A stretch of DNA of 64,000 nt from Azadirachta indica (taxonomy: Eukaryota; Streptophyta; Magnoliopsida; Sapindales; Meliaceae). The notes beneath the pieces are model-generated. The model was not told the DNA's origin, did not search any database, and was given only the letters and a program-made list of their open reading frames with translations. How positions within the stretch are numbered: position 1 is the stretch's first letter; every line of letters begins with the position of its first letter. Positions 35,621 through 46,457 of this stretch are shown one piece after another. Where the stretch lies: positions 2,436,350 through 2,500,349 of the forward strand of contig CM040452.1 in assembly GCA_022749755.1 (NCBI GenBank), given 5' to 3'. The translations under genes and the position numbers were made by a program.

Positions 35621-36043
35621 CAAAGGTGCCAAACGTGTCATATCATGTTAGTTCAAACTCATAAACGTCAACTCATTCATGTTTCTTTTCATACTTATTT
35701 CGTGCCTAATTTTCAAAATCTCGATTCAATTCTACCCATAAATCCATTACATGTATGCCGTGTCGAGTTTTGGGTTTTTTCCATTTTAAAGGTTTAAATA
35801 TTTTTTAGAAAAATTTTAATTGTTTAAAATTATCAAAATATCACTAAATTGAATTTTTTATTTTTAAAATATTTTAATTGATTACTCATATTTTCATGTC
35901 ATCATATGTAATCTCGTTGGACTTTTATGCCGACAATTTGATCCTAGCCCAAAATGATCTGGGCTTGTTCGTCATAATGGACTACTATTTTTTATACCAA
36001 ACTAATGTCATTTCATGTTAACTCAGCCCATTTGTTATCTCTA
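35621..36043. mobile_element. Non-autonomous hAT-like element, degenerate
   Basis: Left end CAAAGGTGCCAAACG and right end GCCCATTTGTTATCTCTA form imperfect inverted repeats of the common plant type TAGAGGTGACAAATGGGC. The flanks CTAAATAA (35613-35620) and CTAAATAG (36044-36051) agree at 7 of 8 bases, as an aged hAT target duplication. No coding capacity. Confidence 0.6.
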
Positions 36044-36469
36044 CTAAATAGTCATTAAATGTTTATTTAAACTTTAAAATCGCATCCCTAGTAGGTCTAA
36101 GGGTTGTAGATGAGTATTTCTCAATTTTATGTGTTTAAGTGATAAAAAAACTCAAAAGAAGATACATTATAATATCTAGAAAAGTTAAGGCAAAAAGCTT
36201 AACTCTTGTAATAAAAAAGGGATTATTACAAATATAAAGGATCAAGTAGTCATTATATTAAATTTATTGTCATTTTTTCTTTATATTTATCTTCTTTTTC
36301 TTTTCCAATTCTCAATTTTGCTCATTTTTTCAAGTAACATCTAATATCTTGTAATTCAATTTCACAACTACAAAATCATAATACTTTAATTTTAAACATA
36401 TTTTATAATTAATATGGATATATTTTTTTATATGAATAAATGCTACCCAAAAGTGTTTTCTTGTAAATT

Positions 36470-37505
36470 ATTGTACATTTTTATATTACCCATGTAGATT
36501 TGAATTAATAGCTATTTAACATGGTTTTAAATTCTAGATTTGTTCCTTTTTTTTTTTGGTTGAATTATTGAAAAATTAAAAGCAAGAAAGTGAATATTGG
36601 AATATAAAGTCTAAGTCTAAGGCCCCAATACTAGATTATTATTGATTTGATTTTGAATTGTTGAAGCAAAAAATCAAAAACTTGCAAAAAGCATGATGAT
36701 TGGTGTGGCAATTTAGAACTTTTTCTTTTCAAAGATTTACGCAATTGTCTTTTGGTGTATAATCCAATTTTATACACCAAAGTCAAAACTTCATTATAAA
36801 GGAAACAAAATTCAATTATTAATATGAGTGATCAATTAATTAATTAAGGTGTACGTAACCATAAATAATTTTGATAAACAATAACAAGAGAATTAATTTC
36901 ATTTTAAGCAACAATTTTATTCTTTACTATTGTGTAGATGGAATCGCTCAATTACAGAGAGTAGAGTATGATTGAGCAACTTGATGAGATAATTAGATTT
37001 TCAAGTGGATTTCATTTAAGGTTTTTAATGCAATTGGATCTTATTATAGGGTTCTGTACCACAACCAACAATGACTTTGAATATATTATATCATACATTA
37101 CTCGTTAAAAAATAGTATTATTATAGATTAATCTTATATTAGGGCCTACTATATATATATATATATATAATATACATTACATTTATAGTCTATTGATACT
37201 TCATTATATACATTAGAAATTTTTGGAGGTGAGAGTTTAGAGTTTAAAAAATTACTATTATGATGTATACTAAAAATCTATTCATCTATTCGGTGAGATT
37301 TTTATCCCACGTGATGGAAAAAGTTATGTTCACATATTGTTAGAAAGTCTCGTACTCTTAAAGAGTATGAGACTTTAATCCTTACCCTCCAATTGGAAAG
37401 TAAAGGCTCTAATCACTCATACTATGATTTAGGTGGCAAGAGACAAGTATTATTGGTTAAAAAAATATAAAAATGGAGATTTAATTATATTAAAATTTAA
37501 TGCAT
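36470..37505 (+). repeat. 1-kb tandem duplication, copy 1
   Basis: This unit recurs at 37506-39600. Shared blocks, in order: a segment ending in CTAGATTT near 36490-36545 (with 37508-37570); a long block 36562-37110 (with 38813-39400), including TGGTGTGGCAATTTAGAAC and CATAAATAATTTTGATAAAC; and a later block with AATTATATTAAAATTTAATG. Copy 1 lacks the Mutator-like insertion and the junction array found in copy 2, so it shows the state before insertion. Confidence 0.75.
37145..37169. repeat. (TA)n microsatellite
   Basis: Short TA run inside copy 1 of the duplication. The other copy has a TA run at the matching place (about 39404-39421). Confidence 0.8.
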
Positions 37506-37570
37506 ATTTTTGAATCACTGATATAGATTTGAGTTAATAATTATTTAACATAGTTTTAAGATTTTAGATT

Positions 37571-38230
37571 GCGAAAAGAACATGAAAGTTCTTGAGGTTT
37601 GATTTAATAAATATATAAGTTCAGTGGTTTGAAAAATAGCTATAGAGTCCCAATTCATTTTTAAAAGATGATTATACCCTAACTAACAATAGTTATTTGA
37701 CAAAAAATTATTATTAAATCATTAAAATGTGACAAAATATAATATATATGGATTAAAAATATATTAATAAAATAAATCATAATATCATTTAACAGTATAT
37801 TAACTGTATAATATTTGTTAATAGACTATAACTAAAATATAAATTTATTTATTTTATAATATAGTAACATTTCAATATTAATTAAGTATAAGAAAATAAA
37901 GAAAATAAATCATAAATAAATATTAATATGTAAATAAAATATATTACAATACAATACTTATGATTTGTTATAATTTATATTTATGTGTAGTTAAAATATA
38001 TAAAAATATGAAAAAAAATCAAATTTGCAGTTTACAATACAATAATAAATTATATATTATTAATGTATTATTTATTAATAAGTTTTAAAGATTTAATAAT
38101 AATGTCTGTAAATAATTTAATAAGGGTATAATCTTCTTTTTAAAATAAATTGAGACTTTTAAGCATTTAAAAACTATTAACACCTATATGTCATTAAACC
38201 AAACCTTGAGCACCACTGTATCCTTTTCCC
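37571..38230. mobile_element. Mutator-like non-autonomous element with 9-bp TSD
   Basis: 660 bp with terminal inverted repeats of about 100 bases at roughly 75% identity by eye (left GCGAAAAG...CTTGAGGTTTG; right the complement of GGGAAAAGGATAC...CAAGGTTTGG). A perfect 9-base target duplication TTTTAGATT lies at 37562-37570 and 38231-38239. Long terminal inverted repeats plus a 9-base duplication define Mutator-like elements. It has no coding capacity; the interior is AT-rich. Confidence 0.85.
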
Positions 38231-38912
38231 TTTTAGATTTTTTTCTTTTTTTCTTTCCTTTTTGGGCCTAATTATTGAGATTAAAAGCATGAAGTGAATA
38301 TTGGAATATAAGTCTAAATCTAAAGCCCTCCTCTAAAATATAATTGATTTGATTTTGAATTTGTGAGTATTTTTAAAACTATTAAAACTTATATATTATT
38401 AAGTCAAACCTTGAGGACCAATGTATCCATTTCCCTTTTAGATTTTTTTCTTTTTTATTTCTTTTTGGGCCCAACTATTGAGATTAAAAGCATGAAGTGA
38501 ATATTGGAATATAAGTCTAAATCTAAGGCCCTCCTCTAGAATATAATTGATTTGATTTTGAATTTGTGAGTTTTTTTTAAAACTATTATTACTTATATTT
38601 CATTAAGTCAAACCTTGAGAACCACCGTATCCTTTTCCCTTTTAGATTTTTTTCTTTTTTTTTCTTTTTGGGCCAAATTTTTAAGATTAAAATTTTGATT
38701 TGATTTTGAATTTATGAGTATTTTTAAAATTATTAAGACTTATATGTCATTAAGTTAAACCTTCAGGACCATCGTATCTTTTTTCTTTTTAGATTTTTTT
38801 TTCTTTTTGGGCCGAATTATTGAGATTAAAAGCATGAAGTGAATATTGGAATATAAGTCTAAATCTAAGGCTCTCCTCTAGAATATAATTGATTTGATTT
38901 TGAATTTTTGAG
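38173..38912 (+). repeat. Tandem array of four units made from a MULE end plus its flank
   Basis: Units at about 38173-38377, 38378-38581, 38582-38728 and 38729-38912 (205, 204, 147 and 184 bases). Each begins in the last 58 or so bases of the Mutator-like element (ACTATTA...CAAACCTTGAG...TTTCCC), passes through TTTTAGATT, and continues into the flank with GATTAAAAGCATGAAGTGAA and GATTTGATTTTGAATTT. Unit 3 has lost about 55 bases internally. Confidence 0.85.
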
Positions 38913-39600
38913 GGAACAAATTAAAAGGTTTCAAAAGGCATGCATGATGGTGTGGCAATTTAGAACTTTTTTGTTTAAAGATTCACCCAATTGTTTTTTG
39001 ACCTTTTCCATTTCTTGATTTTTACCTTATCAAAATTAGTAGTATAATCCAATTTTAGACACCAAAGTCAAAGGTTTATTATAAACGAAAACAAATTCAG
39101 TTATTAATATGAGCGAGCAATTAATTAAAGTGTACATAACCATAAATAATTTTGATAAACAATAATGAGATAATTAATATCATCTTAAACAATAATTTTA
39201 TATTATATTATTGCATATATAGAATAGGTCGATAACATGTAGTAGACGATGATTGAGCAATTTGACAAGACAGATTCTCAACTGGGGTTCATCTAAGATT
39301 TTTTATACAATTAGATCTTATTAGAATCTTCTAAGCCATAACTCACAATTTGAATCTCAACTATGACATGATTCTACTGTATCATACATTACTTATTAAA
39401 TTTTATATATATATATATATAAACAGATCAAGAGTCTCGTATTTTTATACATATATTTATATTATTTTGTAAACTATTGGATTTATATACTTATAACGGT
39501 TGAAGTTAATTTGACAAATATTGTTAGTTACAACTTAAAAGGATATGAAAATGAAGATTCAGTTATATTAGAATTAAGAAATACGTGCAAACCTACTTTC

Positions 39601-41950
39601 TATTGACTTAGTTATTGATGGATCAAAAACTTGTGAAAAGATCAACAAAAAGCTAAAATTGTTTTAAGAAAAATAAGTTACTATTCTTTATATCATGTTG
39701 AAGTACTTATGATGATAGATATTTAAATTAATGATGCTTTCGATGACATTTAATATTCCTACTATTTGTAGGATTCAATAATATGAAGGCTATTTGTTAC
39801 TTTCATCATCAAATATATAAAATAATATATTGCAGTTAAATATATTATTTTTGATCGTTTATTAAATAGTTCCCTACATCAACTATCTATTTTTTTATTA
39901 TATTATAACATCAAAATTAATGTCAATGTTGTCAAAACATTATTTGACAGGATCTGCCCCGACTCCTCTCAGGAGTTCGAGATAACTCCTATAAAATACC
40001 TTTACACGTCACATATTACTTCTTATACACATCATATAATAAAACTCATGGATAAAGAAAATGGCGTCAAACCTTCATCATTAACATACATTGAGACTCC
40101 ATGTCTCATCATACATATATACATAATCACATACATATATGATATGCTCAAAATGTTTTATGAAGTGTGCGTAGAGTGATCTCAACATCATTTACGAAAC
40201 TGTATCTTGCACAAAATATTGTGTGACTTAGAGAGAAATAAGGAAAATAAGAAAAAAAATGAGTTTGCAACTCAGTGAGTAGACATAATTTCAAAAGAAA
40301 ATACATTTTCATAAAACCATTGCAAAACATTCTAAAATCATACATAAATTGAATATCACTTACACAATAAGAATGCATATCATCACAAACAGTTCATATA
40401 AAACCCAACTGGTACGCGGAGAAATATCATGCATGGCGGGATCCAACGCCTAAGAGGCAAAAACCATATTCAACCTGGTGTCCTCGTATTATCGTCCGAG
40501 AAGCTGACATTCATATACATATATTTACATGAGTCCTAAGGACTATACTACATAATATTGAAGGATGGGTACATATGAGGTACTTTAAATAAATATAAAT
40601 AATATTCAAATAGAAAACAATCACTTTCACATTATTATTAAACATCACGCATAATTTAAATGTTACTTTACATACAACACAATTTAACATATCAATAAAC
40701 AGACCAATCATGATATGTTTAACATTTAAACATATTATAAATTCATAATGTTTTAAAACTATATTCACTCGTAGCTCGATAGCTTAATTTTTAGGAAATT
40801 CAAGGTCCTCTTGGTTCATTATCATTGCACTACTTCCTAAAAACATCTTATTCAACAGTTTACCATTAAAATTAATTCAAAACCTAATATGTATCACAAA
40901 TATAATAATAAAACTGTTTTAATTTTATAAATACACTCACTAAATTTTTAGATATCAATTCAATTTTCTAATATTTTTTCTTATATTTTTTCTGTCTCTT
41001 ATGAATCTGTTTATTTTTCTTTTTCTTTTTCTTCTCCTTTCTTTTCTTTCGCTCGGATTCAATTTTTGCTTCTGTTCTGTTTAATTACTTTTCATTTCCT
41101 TTTCAAAACTAAAAACAATATATATATATTATTTTTTTTTTTTTTCCTTTGACAACTAATCAACTTAGGTGTCTCGTTATTTTTTACCATGGATTCATTA
41201 TTTTAAATTGTTGCAATCAATTAATATAACTTTTCTCTACTAAAATTAAGTACTTATAATTATAATTAATCTATATATTTGTGACGGCTTTTACAATAAT
41301 TAACCACATGTGATCGAAATAAAATTGGTTTCGATTGCATCAACTTTTTAATTATTAGACAATTAACATTTTTTACGGATGTTTTTAATTTCTAATAATT
41401 TATATTGGTCAAAATTAATCTTATTTGCGATGGTTGATCAAGAAAAGAGCACTTATAATCAACACATATGTGTTTATGGATGACTAGTCGAAAATAGAAC
41501 ATTTCTTACAAGTGGATTTTCAATCAAGATTGATGGCTTTAGGTTATCCAAAATAAATATTTTCTATTGCATTTCGTTATTTCGATTAGATTTCGTTATC
41601 AAAGAAAGATATTTTTCTTTTAGTGAATAAGCCAATGATAGCTATAGCATGCTCTTTGAAAAAGAAAGGGAAACAGAGGAAAAAAAAAATATCTGGGATA
41701 GTAAAAGAGAATTATAAAATTTGAAATGCTTCAAAAATTTGGGATAGTAAAAAATGATATGTAACATGTAGCTAAGTGCTAATTTGAAATGCTTCAAAAG
41801 CCTCATACATGAGTGACATCTCATACAACATACAATCTATCAAAGGAAATCATTCCCTCTTAGCTTCCTTTTCTCATTTAGATGACATAATCAACTTCAA
41901 GTTGATTTCAATACATGAAAATTCATAAATAAACATTAATTAAACACAAT
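39601..41950. other. Intergenic, with an unexplained richer segment
   Basis: No gene supported. The part at 39950-40520 is less AT-rich than its surroundings, with TCTGCCCCGACTCCTCTCAG, a small AGGAGTT/AACTCCT inverted pair and a stretch CATGCATGGCGGGATCCAAC. It may be a fragment of a retrotransposon LTR or UTR, but no partner copy or coding part is visible. A possible CACTA-type end lies near 41608-41625. Confidence 0.45.
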
Positions 41951-41991
41951 ATATATTAACTCAAACGTACATAAAAAATAATTAGCTAGGC

Positions 41992-44800
41992 TTAATTTTC
42001 TGTAGGTTTCAAAAATCTCTTCCCAGTCAAACCGCAAGCAAGAGCTTGATTGGGTATTCTCCTAACACGATGAACTCCTTCAGCAAAAACCACACCCATT
42101 CCCATATGCAAATGAGGTTCAATGTGGCAATGAAACGCCCAAGCTCCTGGATTATCGGCTACAAATCTTAATGCAGTCCACCCAAATGGGAAAATCACTG
42201 CAGTATTCCTTAATGGTGGATTCTTCAAGTTCAGTTTCTTCTCATCTTTCTCGGAAAATTTTCCTTCTCCATACCCTAGAACCCAGAAATCATGCCCATG
42301 CAAATGCCAAGGGTGGATTTCACTTACGTTTGCTGTTAATGCATTAGCATTTTGAAGTATAATATCAACTGTGGTATTCAAACCAAGCATGTAAACCCCA
42401 TTCCCGTGAGTTGAATTAGAGTTTACAGCCGGTTTCATCACATCATAGTCGCCGGGGAAGTTTTCCGGTGGACTCTTCTGATCAAAAGCACCTTTAAGAC
42501 CAAACTTAATGGATCCCAAATAAGGAGTAGCAGGCAAAACCAATGAAACATTATTGATTGCCCATTTGGTAAATCCATTGATCCTGTTTTGGGTGTTGAG
42601 AAGGAAGATCCGACGGTCGAAACTTGTCGGAGGCTTGGGGGATCCCATTAGGGCTAGAATCTTGTTGGAAAATGATTTGCTGTGATTGTAATCATCCCAT
42701 CTTGGAGTTACAGGAGGTGGGGTGAGAGGAAGCTTGGAAGCAGAAGTTGGACGATAGTTTAAAATGGTTAGGCCTTGAGGAGTTTGAGGTTTTCTTCCTC
42801 TTACACCAACTGAAACCCAATAATTCTTGGAAGGATCTTGATTTGTTGTTAATAAAACTGAGTAGCTCTCACCAGAATAAATGTCCATGTCTTCCACTTC
42901 AAAGGGTTGTACATAATTTCCATCTGCTTCCACCGCCACCATTTTATGATTCTGAAACATAAAAACAATCCACATATAATTAGATAGCTGCATGCGTCCT
43001 ATCATCCCATGGAACAGATTAGAGCTTGAAATCTGTACTAGAAATTACGATTATTATGAAACAATTTACTACTTCCGCTATCGAAGTTAAATAATTAAAA
43101 GCAAAACGGTCCTATACATATTTTAGATTATCTTAAATTGTATAAATAAGAACAAGAAAGTCTATATATTATAGGGGTAAAGGACTTATATGGGTTCTTA
43201 AAGTTTTGTTAAATGTATATTTCAATTCCGGTAACTTGAAAGTTATTCATTTAATTTCATTGAAGTTGATAACACGTTTAGAAAAGGTCAGGATCAGTAT
43301 CGTTAGACTACAAATTTTTTGATATTCATAGTGATTTGATTAATTTCTATAAACGAGGATCGAGAGAAGACTAGTACTTATTCTGCGTGGATATGACCTA
43401 TTTAACGAATTTGAGAGTTAAATCAAGCACCTAAAAATCCTTTTTCCCATGTCATGCTACCTAACAATGAAGGAGAATTAAATCATGTTACCTAACAGTG
43501 AAAGGAGATTCAATGAACAGTTTTCTGCACCGAGTATTCTTTTCAGATTGCATATGATATGGGGTCGAATTAATAACGAACAGACAAAAGAAGACGAAGA
43601 ACGTACAGATCAATCAATGCTTGCAAAGCAAAAAAAAAAAAAATAAAAAGAATGTATGGCAAATATCGGAGCGAATACGGGAGCAGGTCAAAAGCCATAT
43701 GAGTAGAAGCCCTCAGGGGGGAATCAGAGGTGCGGAATTAATGTACAGCTTTTGAGTGTTGCTGAAGCATTCAAATTTTCAAAGGCATGTGATATTGTGA
43801 TGCAATACCAAAGAGTAATCATGCATGCATGGCCCTAGAAAAAGAAAGAGTGAAGCGAGATATTTTTTTTAATTTTCTAGTGATGATATATAAAGTAAGT
43901 TGACTTTTAATCTATTGATTAATTTACTTTTAATTATAGGTTTCATTATTGCTTGATATTTTTACACGTTCGATCAATCAAGAACTCAGTTTAGTGGGCA
44001 TCAGCTGGGCAAGCATTTCCCAATTTTAATCTAATTAAATCTCCATCTTCATGTCATTTTACAACCACTACATGTCTCCTACTTTATTATTACACCTCAT
44101 GATTCACTTTAATAAAGAATATATATATATTAAAACATAATTTTTTTAATTTTACACATTGTTTAAATTATTTATTAATCATTAAATCTAAATATTTTCA
44201 ACATTTAAAATTAAATTTAATTTGTATAATTAATGTGTTATAATTAACACACATGTAAACTATAATCTTATCCATCAAAATATTTAAATTTAATAATTTA
44301 TAAAAAATATAAAAAAATTATATAAAATTAAGAGATTAATAATTGGTACCTAGAAAAGTGAATATTTATATTTTATAAAAAAAATTGCTAAAAGAACATT
44401 AATCCTAATTTATTCTTTAAGAAAACGTAAACATCAGCATATAAATAGTGAAATTTCTTATCCTACTCTTTTTGACTAATTAATGCTTTTAGAAGATATG
44501 GTTTTTAACTTTTAGCTTTATTATAATTACATTCCCACCATAATTTCTTACCGACCAGCTGCCACTTCTAAATATTATCATACTTTCCAATACTTTTGAC
44601 TTCTGTTTCAACTCATTTCGCTTTTTCTTTATTTTGAAATGTATTAGATGTAATTACCCTATATATGTGCAGAGCTCCAGAATCAAAGTTACTATACTTT
44701 TTGAATTGTGCCCGTTAAAAGCACTTCCACTTTGCTATCAATAGAATCACTTTTTTATCACCACTTGTCAACTTTTCAATGAGAACAGGATAAATATGTA

Positions 44801-44837
<37 letters not shown>

Positions 44838-46457
44838 TCGATCCCATCTAACCAATGATCACTATCCAATTAATGTGAGTCAAAATCTTAATATTTCTTA
44901 AACTTCCTTTGAGATTATAATTAATATATATAGTTCTTGATTATAATGCTTTAAGTTCAAGTTGTGATTTTAATGCTACAATATTAATACTAAATGAAGT
45001 TATAAAGAATGATAAAATTTTATATTTCAAGTGGGTATTAATTAATTTAATTAAATTAAAATGGAAAAAGGGTTTAATAAATATTGAGTAATAAAAGGAA
45101 AAAAAAGACTTACAGCAACAGCCAAGTTGAGTGAAGCAAGTGCAGTGGTACTAGCAATTCTGACTCTGTAGGTTTTATTTGGAAGAACATGAAGGATCTG
45201 GGGTGCGCATTGTTCATTTCCTCTTAACTTGCACTGCTCTGTCGTCCCGTTGCTAAATTGCGCCGCCAATGAACAGTTGTATTGCCCTCTCCCGTTGATC
45301 AGCAAACTCTGCCGGCCCCAGATCATTAGTAATTAAATAATAAATTAAAAGAAATTAGAGAATTTTTTATACACATTTGCAACTACACTCAACGAATAAA
45401 ATCATATCAGAAATTTACCCATAAATTAAAAAATAATGAAACACCAGTATACCACCACCCCTAACTGTATATTACAATATATATATATATATATATATAT
45501 AGCTTTTGACCAGGATCTCTTTTCAAACTTATACTACACTTCTGTTCTCACTCTTCTAGTTAAAACATTAATTTAATTTATCTGGGCAATGATAATTTCG
45601 AAGAAGGAACAGATCATTATTTTTTTTATTTTTGGGTTTATTAATTGGTTTCATTACCTGCGGTTCACCAATCCAACGAAATGGGTTTGAAGACAGACCA
45701 ACTTCTTGTTCATGAACACTTTTGTGCCACCAATCGCTGAGCAGTAAATTGAACTCTCCATCGTAGTGAAATGGTTCTTTCTCTCCTTCTGCTACATCTA
45801 CTATCAGAGATCCATACAGCCCTGCTGATCTCTGCATCCCCAGATGTCCATGGTAGAAGTATGTTCCTGCCTGTATCAGAAACATTCATTTTCGAGCTCT
45901 GAGGTTCAAATCCAGCTCACATCGATCAGAACACCAACAGACATGTAAATAGATAAATATATACCTTGTCAACTTTGAACCTGTAGAGAAAAGTTTCTCC
46001 AGGGTTGATTGCACACTGAGAAATGGCAGCAGTTCCGTCTGCCCATGGAGTTCCCAACTGTAAATGTACAAATGAATGCTTCCTCAGGATTCTGACTAAT
46101 TCCACGCAATGAAATGAACTCATGCAGAAGAAGAAGATGATGAAGATTGGAAAGCTAGATAGCTACCTGTCTGATTCCATGCCAATGAATGACAACTCCT
46201 TCAGTGTGGAGTTTGTTGGTGAGCTCAATGGCGATGGTGTCGCCGGCTTTAGCTCGGATAGTCGGCCCCGGGAACTGACCATTGATCCCCATGACAACAT
46301 GCTCTTGGCAATCTGGTGCCCAAAACATGTACTCCACTGCCCATTTGAAATGCCTGGTTTTGGCAGCAAATGAAAGTTGAGCAGTCGAAGAAGACAAAAA
46401 CAACAAAATGCAACAAATGAGAAGATTTCTTGGATCAAAACCACAAAATGTGCCCAT
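41992..46457 (-). CDS. L-ascorbate oxidase
   Basis: Secreted blue multicopper oxidase that oxidises ascorbate to monodehydroascorbate in the cell wall while reducing oxygen to water. Five exons, all phase 0: 46167-46457, 45965-46057, 45658-45870, 45114-45308 and 41992-42951, giving 583 residues, the normal length. The N-terminus [20 protein letters not shown] is a signal peptide of about 30 residues. Three cupredoxin domains follow. Copper ligands are all present: HWHG (H91, H93), YHGHLGMQ (H135, H137), [11 protein letters not shown] (H477, H480, H482) and [13 protein letters not shown] (H538, C539, H540, H544, M549). Several N-glycosylation sites (NCS, NGT, NKT, NVS, NTT). The start was chosen as the first ATG before the signal peptide. 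Intron 4 (42952-45113) is long and carries a candidate Mutator-like element. Laccase is less likely given the length and [11 protein letters not shown] context. Confidence 0.97.
43174..43448. mobile_element. Candidate Mutator-like MITE in ascorbate oxidase intron 4
   Basis: Starts GGGGTAAAGGACTTATATGG and ends in the complement of GGGAAAAAGGATTTTTAGGT, matching at about 16 of the first 24 bases. Short motifs inside (AATTCCGGTAACTTGAAAG) recall a widespread plant repeat type. I could not find a matching target duplication. Confidence 0.45.
44797..44837. repeat. Compound (TG)n(TA)n microsatellite
   Basis: About eleven TG followed by about eight TA, in intron 4 of the ascorbate oxidase gene. 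Confidence 0.9.
45477..45501. repeat. (TA)n microsatellite
   Basis: About twelve TA dinucleotides in ascorbate oxidase intron 3. Confidence 0.9.

Larger units (their letters stand above)
37506..39600 (+). repeat. 1-kb tandem duplication, copy 2 (expanded)
   Basis: Second copy of the 36470-37505 unit. It is about twice as long because a 660-bp Mutator-like element sits at 37571-38230 and the element-flank junction has been multiplied to four tandem units up to about 38912. Downstream of the array the collinear match with copy 1 resumes. Confidence 0.72.
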
